Part shown: in pieces, positions 1-7,088 of the stretch
Layout: every line of letters starts with the position of its first letter
Position numbering within the stretch: the first letter of the stretch is position 1
Source: Ophioceras dolichostomum
Lineage: Eukaryota; Ascomycota; Sordariomycetes; Magnaporthales; Ophioceraceae
Reading direction: 5' to 3'
Length of the DNA stretch: 13,493 bases
Assembly: GCA_003049485.1 (NCBI GenBank)
Contig: PYST01000593.1
Span: forward strand, 1-13,493
Notes under the pieces: generated by a model
Seen by the model: only the letters and a program-made list of their open reading frames with translations
The model's database searches: none
Told to the model about the DNA's origin: nothing
Program-made: the position numbers and the translations under genes

Positions 1-2
1 AC

Positions 3-290
3 AACTCCACCACGCGTTTGTTGTTTTCCAAGCTCCAAAAAGCCATGGATCGCAAGGACTACGGCTTGGCTATACTAGATCACGAAAACCGAATTCTCCA
101 GGGTCGTATCGAAAGCCTCCAGCCGCAAATCCGGAAGAAGGTCAACCCAGACCCCAATGCGGCCTTTGCGACCGTGGCGGAGGTGCACAGGGCGCAGGCG
201 GAGGTCGGGAGGGTGGGAATAGCTTCAGAAGATGACGGAGATGCATCAGACGAGGAATCAATTGAAGAGGAGATTGTTGCGTTGGGATAG
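3..290 (+). CDS. Fot1/pogo-family transposase, C-terminal fragment (5' end outside window)
   Basis: The frame is open from the left window edge at base 3 to a TAG at 288-290, giving about 95 residues with no internal stop. The order of features matches the tail of fungal Fot1/Pot2-like DDE transposases: a serine/threonine-rich lead-in, then a helical coiled-coil-like part (LLFSKLQKAM, then ILDHENRILQGRIE), then the basic segment IRKKVNPDPNAAFATVAEV with the usual KK-V-x-PN-x-x-F spacing, then a short acidic tail rich in D and E. The catalytic DDE core and the DNA-binding N-terminus lie left of the window, so activity cannot be judged. An internal ATG at 44-46 is only a methionine in the frame, not a start. 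Identification rests on recalled family pattern; the main alternative is another CENP-B-type transposase subfamily. Confidence 0.7.
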   Translation, partial: NSTTRLLFSKLQKAMDRKDYGLAILDHENRILQGRIESLQPQIRKKVNPDPNAAFATVAEVHRAQAEVGRVGIASEDDGDASDEESIEEEIVALG

Positions 291-325
291 ACGTGGTTGT
301 AGATAGCCTCTTGGGATCTCCGTTG

Positions 326-358
326 GTGGCCGGTTGTGGGGTGTGGCCGGTTGTGGGG
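326..358 (+). repeat. Two tandem 16-base repeats, period 17, in the transposon end
   Basis: The unit GTGGCCGGTTGTGGGG occurs exactly at 326-341 and again at 343-358, with one base between. It lies between the transposase stop and the putative transposon end at 368. Such short subterminal repeats are often transposase-binding sites in DNA transposons, but that role is an inference here. Confidence 0.8.
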
Positions 359-368
359 GGGCCTGACT

Positions 369-679
369 TAGACTCTGAAACGGGCAAGTAGGTGAAATGT
401 TTTGAGGGTGAGAACAACTCAAGTTGCAATGTCGGCGATAAGAGAACCGGCGTTATTTGAAGTGAAATGATTATGTAGGAAGTAAAAAGCAAAGTGATGA
501 AGGGAACAAATAGCGGTAATGCAATACTGACAATTACGTCGGACAGTCGAGCCAGCTTCAAGAGGTATAAATAGCTGTGAGGAAGCAACTATTTTCAGCT
601 AACTAATTATTAGAGCAGCCAGTATCGGCGCCCCCGGCCCAGGCCGCCACACTTGCGACACGTCGCGTGCCCTCTCCTT
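369..679. other. Intergenic region left of the cysteine-rich gene
   Basis: This stretch separates the transposon end from the minus-strand cysteine-rich gene and would contain the 3' untranslated region of that gene. The 148-aa minus-strand frame across 142-588 overlaps the transposase and has a composition without recognisable domains; I treat it as chance. At 610-660 the minus strand encodes one further CxxCGGLG-type motif in a frame shifted from the annotated gene end; it is described under findings. Confidence 0.5.
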
Positions 680-1041
680 CTAGCGCCTGCCCTGATCGTG
701 CGGCCTCGTGCATGGAACCCAGTCGTTGATCGTCTTGTGGCCCTGACAAAGGTCGCACCTGACCTGACCGTCATGGCAGTGCCTGCCGCCGCAGTGCATC
801 ATTCGAACGCCCCATCTCCAGGTGCAGTTAGGACAGTTCGTCCTCTTATAGGGGGTTTGAAAGCATCAGTCAGCATGATCCTTACTGGGTTGGAGTGGCA
901 GCAGAGTCAATGATATTATGGAAAAACAGAAGATTGGAGAGAGCTTACTCCGGAACCACGGCATTGGTGGCAAGTTTTGGGGCCCCAGAACTGGCCAGCG
1001 GGACCGTTGGTGGGCTCGCCACACTTGCTGCAGTTCGCCAT
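680..1041 (-). CDS. Small cysteine-rich protein with DnaJ-like CxxCxGxG zinc motifs, two exons
   Basis: Exon 1 runs 1041-949 and exon 2 runs 844-680 (both minus strand), joined across a 104-nt intron (948-845). The intron has donor GTAAGC, a CTGAC branch point and acceptor AAG, and the join is in phase 0. The predicted protein is 85 aa. Cysteines come in pairs: C4/C7, C24/C27 within CHQCRGSG (a canonical CxxCxGxG), C35/C38 in CPNC, C61/C64 in CDLCQGHK, plus C49, C54 and C76. This spacing suggests two or more structural zinc sites like the DnaJ cysteine-rich domain, but without a J domain. The start has a good context (ACAATGGCG) behind a CT-rich leader at about 1042-1130. No signal peptide or membrane segment is visible. 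The function is unknown to me; zinc binding is an inference from spacing. The C-terminus is uncertain because a fifth motif follows in another frame. Confidence 0.6.
845..948 (-). other. Intron of the cysteine-rich gene
   Basis: On the minus strand the intron starts GTAAGC directly after the GGA codon for G31. It contains CTGAC about 30 nt before the end and finishes TATAAG. Only this acceptor keeps the CPNC and CDLCQG motifs in frame with exon 1; using the next AG leads to an immediate TAA. Confidence 0.6.
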
Positions 1042-1189
1042 TGTAAGATAGTTGTTGGTGTGAAGCTGGGAGGCTGGGAGAGCTTGACGGTAAGCGCGTG
1101 TGTGTTGAAAGACTGATAGAGGCTTGAGAGGAGGAAGAGTTGAATATCTGCGTACTGATAATTGTGTTGGATTCTGTTGAACCACGGTT

Positions 1190-1209
1190 GGGTGCACTTC
1201 CGTGCACCC
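1190..1209. repeat. Perfect hairpin, 8-bp arms
   Basis: GGGTGCAC at 1190-1197 and GTGCACCC at 1202-1209 are exact reverse complements around the loop TTCC. The right arm overlaps the first base of a CACGTG box at 1209-1214. It lies about 150 bases upstream of the minus-strand cysteine-rich gene. Confidence 0.85.
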
Positions 1210-1268
1210 ACGTGGACGAGTTGCCTCAGTCACCAAGGCAGCCCCCTCGACAGACCTTAGGTCACGTG
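1209..1268. promoter_or_regulatory. Two CACGTG (E-box/G-box) motifs upstream of the cysteine-rich gene
   Basis: CACGTG occurs at 1209-1214 and 1263-1268, 54 bases apart. CACGTG is the core site of fungal bHLH regulators in general (family knowledge). The positions, about 170 and 225 bases upstream of the minus-strand ATG at 1041, fit a promoter. Binding is an inference; the motifs could equally belong to a small inserted repeat bounded by the flanking hairpins. Confidence 0.35.
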
Positions 1269-1276
1269 GGCCCCTT

Positions 1277-1300
1277 GGAATCGCTTACAAAAGCGATTCC
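1277..1300. repeat. Perfect hairpin, 10-bp arms
   Basis: GGAATCGCTT at 1277-1286 and AAGCGATTCC at 1291-1300 are exact reverse complements around the loop ACAA. It sits 8 bases right of the second CACGTG box and mirrors the hairpin/box order at 1190-1214. Confidence 0.9.
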
Positions 1301-1760
1301 TCCGACTCACGCGTAGACTAGCCTTACTCTTCCCTGTACATTATCAGAATCAACAGATTGGTTTACCACGCGTGTTTGCTTTTTCCCCCTTGAAGCCCAA
1401 CCAACAGATTCTATCGCACAACCTCAATACGGGGTTTCCGCCCTCTCTTATAGACGGCGATGTTGGTGACATATTTAGTATTCATTCTATCCATCCAACA
1501 CGCCTCGTTGCGAGGCGCCTGAAGCCGTGGCCGCCGAGTCACTTGTGTGCATCCTAGGCCTGGAGGTCGTTGCATGTTGGCCCTGGTTGAAGTTCCGATA
1601 TTGGACGGACCCAGCCATGTAGCGTTGATGGCCCTTTATTTCGAGGTGCAATATCTGTTGCCAGGGCGCGTCGGCCGTCGTCATCGGCCAAGATTTCAGA
1701 ATAAACGGGGCGGAGGGTCATTGTGCGCGGAAAACTAAACCCGCGTTCTATCAAACTCTT
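1301..1760. other. Intergenic stretch with one short hairpin
   Basis: No gene is recognisable on either strand; the open frames are at most about 66 codons and have no familiar motif. The only clear structure is a perfect hairpin with CGCCTCG at 1501-1507 and CGAGGCG at 1511-1517 around a TTG loop. Confidence 0.6.
1501..1517. repeat. Perfect hairpin, 7-bp arms, 3-base loop
   Basis: CGCCTCG and CGAGGCG flank TTG. It is isolated, with no gene nearby and no sign of a function. Confidence 0.75.
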
Positions 1761-2271
1761 TGTTACAAGGGCTTGTGTGTAATAAGGGCTTGTGGTATTG
1801 CAAGGATAATCTCTAAGGGCATCTAATGGAGGCTTAAGGATCTAGGATCCCCCCTGGATGAAGATATAATACAACTGCCCTTATATAGACCATCTTTCCT
1901 AGATGCCTGAGGCACCTTCTGGGCTTGACGTGGCCTATGGCCCACTCTGCTGCCTAGAAAGGCCCACTGTGGATTCCTCCGTGTGACTCTCTTCATGCTT
2001 CTGCACTGTCTGTCCTTACTGTCGGTCGTTGGCCACCTACTGCTGCTCGTGATGCTAGGAGGCGGTATTCAGCGTTTGTGGAGGGCACTGTTGTTGGCCT
2101 GGGCCAGAGGACGACTAGTATCACGTTTGGTGGCGACCCTGTGTTGGCCTGGCTCGTAAACCTGCAGTGCTCTCCTCAAACCTAGGCCGTAGCATTCGGG
2201 CTTATATTCACTTGCGCCGGGTTTTATACTGAGCGAGCCATTCAACTAACTAACCCCTGTTGCCCCTGACA
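1761..2271 (+). repeat. Possible weathered LTR (solo LTR-like sequence)
   Basis: The stretch starts TGTTACAAGG and can be ended at TGACA (2267-2271), so it has the TG...CA borders of an LTR and a plausible length of about 510 bases. Near the start, AAGGGCTTGTG is repeated at 1767-1777 and 1784-1794, and a TATA-like TTATATAG occurs at 1880-1887, as in fungal copia/gypsy LTR promoters. Against this, the bases outside (CTCTT and GCTCG) do not form a target-site duplication, there is no second copy in the window, and no gag/pol frame adjoins. The borders are guesses. Confidence 0.25.
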
Positions 2272-3673
2272 GCTCGCTAGGGTGGTCTTTAGTGGGTTAA
2301 TTCCTTGCTAGCTCTTGGGGCTTGCTCATCTTACTAAAGTGCATATTAAGTCGTACATGGAGCGAATCGGACAATATTCGTAAGATCGGACCCGTTGCGA
2401 CATAGGGTGCTGACGGCGCAAGTCTTCATCGCTGGCCCCTGCCCTTATTCTACTAGGGAAGAGGCGGTGGTAGTAGTTTCTTTTGTCCGATCAATACGAT
2501 GTCGAACACCGCTTCCGGACTTCACCCGGCAGGGGTTCGTCCGACCCAACTGGGCCCGTTGGCCTACATTGACATGATTCTATCCGGGCAGGATAGTCTC
2601 ACCCTTGAAAACACAAAATGGCTAGCTCAATATACAGAGTCCTCTGTAACCGTTTTTCTGATGGCAAACACTGTTACCAGGAAGATATAGCGGGGTGCAG
2701 ATATATGGCTGCCTGAGTCTCTGGTGGTAATATTGTTGCAGGACAGCCTCAGAAGAGTATGGGCTGTTGCCATCCCATTTGGTTCAATCAGCGAGGTATT
2801 GGCTAGACCTCGAGCTGGGCTAGTGAGTCCTCGGCTAGGTCAGATGAGTGCCGATCCTTTAACCGTACCTAACCGACCAACCAGCCTTCACCTCGTCGCG
2901 GATCCGCACGCAGCGGGGGCATGTCTAACAGGTGTAAATCCTTCCACAGGGTTATCCGAGAAAGGCGACAACCCGGCCCCTGGCTTAACGGCGACGTTAG
3001 TCGCCGCTTTCAGACAGGTTAGTGGGGACATTGCCGGTCCGAGGGGAGACACATATTTCACACCCTCTTCCACAAGGAGCAAGAATCTTGCGGCCGCACG
3101 GAAGAGCCTCACCCTTGCTACAGTTCTCGTCGAATCTCCCCGCTTTCAGGAACCTCGACTCGTTCTTTGGTCATTGGTGCGGAGTCGCAGAATACGGACA
3201 CACGCACAATCGCCCGCTCGCCCAATTGTCATGACCGAACTGCGTCTGCAATGTCCCACACGTTATCGAATATGGACCGAAAGGCACGAAGTCCCTTTCG
3301 CACAGAGCTACAGAAGCGAAGGCGTTCCGCAACAGTCCGTCAACGTTCAGTTCAAGGAGTAGGTGGGCTAACAGCCTCTGCATGAGACAAGTTGAAACCC
3401 CGACGCCGTTGGGGCACTGGACGGCACAAGCATCGGCAGGGTGATCAAAATTCGAAACAGCTGCCATGGTGAGAAAGAAACTCAAATACAGGACAAGGAC
3501 GACGGTCAAGCTCGCACTGCAACAGAACACGCGACGATATTCGACGACCACCTCGCTCAGTACACCTTGACACCCCCAGGAATCTCGGGAAGCCCTGCAG
3601 ATTGGCCGAATTAGCGTTCGTCTTGCCTGAAGGTTGATACCGCTCCCTCGAGCCGTTGCCTCTCGGTCGTCAA
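2272..3673. other. Intergenic region without a recognised gene
   Basis: The longest plus frame (2724-3362, 212 codons) and minus frame (3171-3752, 193 codons) overlap each other and show no domain, no splice-supported extension and no plausible composition. A perfect hairpin with CGGCGAC at 2989-2995 and GTCGCCG at 3000-3006 around GTTA is the only local structure seen. The right part, toward 3673, probably contains the 3' untranslated region of the minus-strand DUF1996 gene. Confidence 0.5.
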
Positions 3674-5038
3674 TTACAGGCACACAAGAGGGACGAAAAA
3701 CGTACAAACGTTGTGGTCGATCTCCTCCTTGTACTGCTGCGCCTTCGTGCACGCAATCGCGGCGGCAGGGGGCTGCAGCTTGAGGACGGGGCAGCTCTCG
3801 CTGAAGCAGTTCGTGCCGAGGGCGTCCATGGCTCGCTGGAGGGCGCCGTCCTCCCAGCCGAAGAGGTAGTCGCCGTGGGCGCCGAATCCCTTGCTGTGGT
3901 TATTTCACAAGAACGAATCCAGAGTCAGTCATCATTCACCAGAAGCACAGCACCAAAATCTGTCCCTTTCTTTCGGATGAGAAGAAGGAAAGCCTCACGA
4001 ACCTGTCGCCGAAGCTGTACACAAGAGGCTGCTTCCCGTTCTTGTAGTAGTCCGGATTCGCGAACGCCGACGTGTCGTACATGATCTCGTACATGACCTG
4101 CGGGATGCGGACGGGGTGGGTGGTGGGGCATTGGTCGCCGGCGAGGGCCGAGCCGGCCTGGTACGCGACGTGGCTCTTGTGGTCCGGGCTGTCGAGGTTC
4201 TTGCCGTCCCAGCAGGACGGGAAGATGACGGTGGCTCGGATGCCGCCCGGGCAGGGCTTGGGCGGGAACTCGGCGTAGTCGCCCGAGGAACAGGGCGCGC
4301 CGCTGCCGCCCATGTTGCGGTCCGAGCGGCCGAGGCAGCGGTGGCAGATGGCCATGGCACCTTTGGCCTTGGACGTGAGGGAGGGATCGCCGGCGAACAT
4401 GCGGAATCCCTGGGAGGATGGGCGTGTCAGGTGTCTGGCACGACACACCTACGGGGTCTGGCAACGGTTGGTCGGCTACATGGGTGGGTACCTACCGGCT
4501 TCATGACCGTGGTCTTCTTGTTCCGACCTGAAAATGGCCTCATGTAGTAGACCGTGATACCACCCTCCTGAGGCATCAGAGTTCCGTTCAGCTGACCATT
4601 CGTCATCTGCGGCACCCGCCGAAACGTGCCGTTCTCCGGGGATCGGAAGTAGATGGATGCCGTCCAGTAGTTGCTGAAGTCCTCGACCATGCGGCATGAG
4701 GTGCATTTCGACGTTTTCGGCGGGTCGATGGTCATGGGATCCATCTAGATTCGGATCCAGAAGCGCGGTGTTAGCCACATCAGAAGATTTAGAAGACCCA
4801 TAAAGTGACAAAATATCCAGTTCCTGCTACATACGGTGATGTTGAACGAGCTTCCACCGACGACTTGGTGCATATGCGGCGTGGGAAGCTGTCCCGGATT
4901 CACCAGAGGGTCGGTGCGCTCGATCACCAGCTGAGAGCAGCCAAACCGCAGGAAGTCGGAGCCCCTGTTGGATTGCGCGGAGGCATGTTGCACGAGGAGC
5001 TGCAACGCAGCAATCAAGACGGCGCTCGACCAGCCCAT
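3674..5038 (-). CDS. Secreted DUF1996-domain protein, four exons
   Basis: Exons on the minus strand are 5038-4835, 4744-4496, 4409-4003 and 3893-3674, encoding 359 aa. Introns of 90, 86 and 109 nt start GTATGT, GTAGGT and GTTCGT and end TAG, CAG and CAG; all joins keep the frame (phases 0, 0 and 2). Residues 1-21 are a signal peptide ending ASA. The DUF1996 pattern is clear: FGCSQLVIER and DPLVNPGQ (about 32-50), HMHQVVGGSSFN (55-66), CTSC (82-85), FSNYWTA (91-97), GGITVYYMRP (129-138), SCWDGK (216-221), CPTTHPVRIPQ (245-255) and GAHGDYLFGW (291-300). The conserved histidines H55, H57, H249 and H293 are present. DUF1996 proteins are extracellular or wall-associated fungal proteins of unsettled biochemical role (family knowledge). 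No WSC domain or low-complexity tail follows. The C-terminus VCTFFVPLVCL is the uncertain part, because a GTACGT donor lies within it. The gene is divergent from the ATPase/nuclease gene at 7089. Confidence 0.85.
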
Positions 5039-7088
5039 CGTCCGGGTCGATTTGCGGCGATCCGTTGAGACTTAGGTTTGCTCGGCTTGGTGAGGATGAG
5101 GGGCGGTGGTATAGTCAATCGTTTCCACGGTCGACGATAGTGGCGTTAGCAGGCAAGGAGAAGAAAACAAGCAAAAAAAGGAAGCCAGAGTGGGAGTGCC
5201 ATCCGTTTATATGATGCCCACGCAAGCACTATCATCATTCCTCTCCCGGCATCGCCACGTCTTGGTTAGACGGCCTAGATGTGATGGATGGACAAATTGG
5301 GACATCGCTTCTGCCATCGGTATTGCACAGAGGATACCCTCCGGCGAATCAGGAATGGACAAAAGACTTCATCCGGAAGCGCGGCGTAATTTATGCCTAT
5401 ATTGATGGGAGGTCACGGCAGAGCCTGCATTCCCCACACAGTGGTCGGCAGATGCCGCCCCTGGCCTGTCCTCTAGCCTGTCTTTCGACTCTTGCCGTAG
5501 CATGCTGCTTTGTTTATTCTGTCGGCCAGCTTTCCTGGTTTTGGCTAGCACGAAGTATTCGGTGTCAACTGGGGTCCCGGGCGGGATCGTGATCAATGGG
5601 ACCCAGGCGAGCCTGGAATGTGGGGAAAGTTGCGACATTCTACCGGACCGGAGTCAGACAACTGATGAGTTATGAAAAGGAGAACCGTTTGCTTCACCAA
5701 TGTAAGCTGGTACTTGGGAAACAGCTCAACTGCCTGGGACTTCTTTCTCCCAACAACTGGGGTCGCGACCAGCAGCTGATGCCCTTACAAAAGACGAGCT
5801 TACGAGAAAGCCAAGCAATTTGCGCCATTGGAGGGATTCGGTTCGAAGTTTCACGGTGCGGCCGCCCTCTATCCAACTGCGAGCACGCCGGAAGAGTCAC
5901 AGGTAGAAAGCCATACGACCACCAGCCTCAATAACAGAGGCCGCCATAGGTAGGAGCTTTCGCGTCCTGATAGGATTCATATCCAGATTGGCGGCTGATG
6001 CTCGTTGCCTCCCAAAGACTTCGAGATGTTATGCACAAGGGACTAGCTGAATCTAACGTCGAAGCACTACCGTCGAAGTGTTAGGTAGTCGTCTCGGATT
6101 TTGCAAACGCAAAGGTCGTACCACAGAGACTCTTGCCTCTTGTAGCAAGGCCAGGTCTCTCGGTTGCAGGGTGTGCGTTACGTGTGGATGGACTTCGGGG
6201 GCCGGGGGGCGGCAGCCCAGAGCTCGTTGTTCCACAGCCCTTACCAATAGTAGTGTCCGTGGGCGTTGGCGGGGCGTCGATATGATTGAGACGGAGCGAT
6301 AGCGTTCTGTGATCCTCATGAGGTTGGGGAATGGCACGTTCTACCTGCGGAGGCAACCTTTGACAGCCGTTGACAACCTTGCTTGCAGGTCCGAGCCATG
6401 TTTCTCGATGATGGCCTGGCCATGCAGCCCACCCCTCCTGTGATAATGCGAGCCAGGAAAAGAATCCGAACATGGCTGGACAGACGGGGCGCAGCATTGA
6501 GAATAATTGACGGGCTTTCCGACAGTACGGATCGGCCTGGTGCTCCCATCCTAAGGCCTGACGGACATGGCGGTGCCATGAAATGCTCGACAGGGAAATG
6601 CCAGGGGATGCCCGTTAGTGAGCTTGGAATCCGTGTATCATTGGGTTTGGGGGACAGTCGTTATCTTGGGGGTTCTGTAGCACATGAGACAGCATCTTCA
6701 GGGCTTGGACGAGCTGGTTTGGGTCGTCACCTGCCTGCGCCCCATGCAAGCATGCATGCTGGGTGTGCTTGATGCCAACGGTCAGTGCAATGTAACACAC
6801 CTTAGCGGCAACCCCGGAAGCTCCATTGGTGGAGGCCTGGAGGGAGGTCGTTCCTCTCAAACGAAGGGCGGGGGTCCTCAGCGTCCCCGCTTTTCTGTGA
6901 GGGCCTCCTCGATGCCTCCGTGTCCGTAGTTTATGTGCCAGGGAGCAATTTAAATTACAGGGAGGTGAGCCTCTCTCTCTCTCACACCTTGAAATCTAAA
7001 TCCAGCCTATTGAATAATCCCGAGGGCACGTAGGGATCGTTGTTGAACGGCTCTCCTAGGATAGCTAGGTCTATCCAGCTCCTTCAAT
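5039..7088. other. Long intergenic region between divergent genes
   Basis: This 2-kb stretch must hold the promoter of the minus-strand DUF1996 gene (just right of 5038) and that of the plus-strand ATPase/nuclease gene (left of 7089). Frames up to 138 codons occur on both strands around 5600-6900, but none has a recognisable domain or convincing splice sites. Small structures seen are a 12-bp palindrome AGCATGCATGCT at 6749-6760, a GCGGGG/CCCCGC inverted repeat at 6868-6890 and a 10-bp palindrome AATTTAAATT at 6947-6956. No tRNA, rRNA or transposase remnant was recognised. Confidence 0.5.
6971..6983 (+). promoter_or_regulatory. CT-repeat tract in the leader/promoter of the ATPase/nuclease gene
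   Basis: An uninterrupted CT alternation of 13 bases lies about 105 bases before the ATG at 7089. Pyrimidine tracts just upstream of fungal genes commonly mark the core promoter or transcription start region (general knowledge); no TATA box is obvious. The role is inferred from position. Confidence 0.4.

Larger units (their letters stand above)
1..368 (+). mobile_element. 3' end of a Fot1/pogo-like DNA transposon
   Basis: The window opens inside a DNA transposon of the fungal Fot1/pogo (CENP-B/DDE) type. The coding part is the transposase C-terminus at 3-290. About 80 bases later the G-rich stretch ends in GCCTGACT at 361-368, directly followed by TA at 369-370. Fot1-type elements insert at TA and have terminal inverted repeats whose ends read like this (family knowledge from memory). 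The opposite terminus lies outside the window, so the inverted repeat cannot be confirmed here. The right border is therefore an inference; the transposase remnant is the firmer part. Confidence 0.55.

Noticed and set aside
142..588. 148-codon minus-strand frame
   Set aside because: It is antisense to the transposase tail and the G-rich transposon end; the hydrophobic N-terminus is not backed by any domain.
2724..3362. 212-codon open frame on the plus strand
   Set aside because: No domain or motif recognised, its opening overlaps other random frames, no CT-rich leader, and composition does not resemble the convincing genes; likely chance.
3171..3752. 193-codon minus-strand frame overlapping the DUF1996 gene end
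   Set aside because: Its first part is the DUF1996 last exon read in another frame, and the rest has no recognisable domain; it does not continue the DUF1996 protein in frame by a good splice.
5841..5860. GGTTCGAA-like tRNA B-box
   Set aside because: No matching T-stem, anticodon arm or acceptor stem could be drawn around it.
6078..6302. Plus-strand frame with a CxxCxxC cluster (CRVCVTCGW)
   Set aside because: It briefly looked like a third zinc-motif relative, but lacks the CxxCxGxG and CDxCxGxK spacing and has no splice or start support.
6081..6497. 138-codon minus-strand frame in the intergenic region
   Set aside because: Low-complexity proline/threonine-rich product without a domain; overlaps equally long frames on the other strand.
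6868..6890. GC hairpin followed by TTTT resembling a bacterial terminator
   Set aside because: The context is fungal nuclear DNA with spliced genes, so an intrinsic bacterial terminator is not expected.
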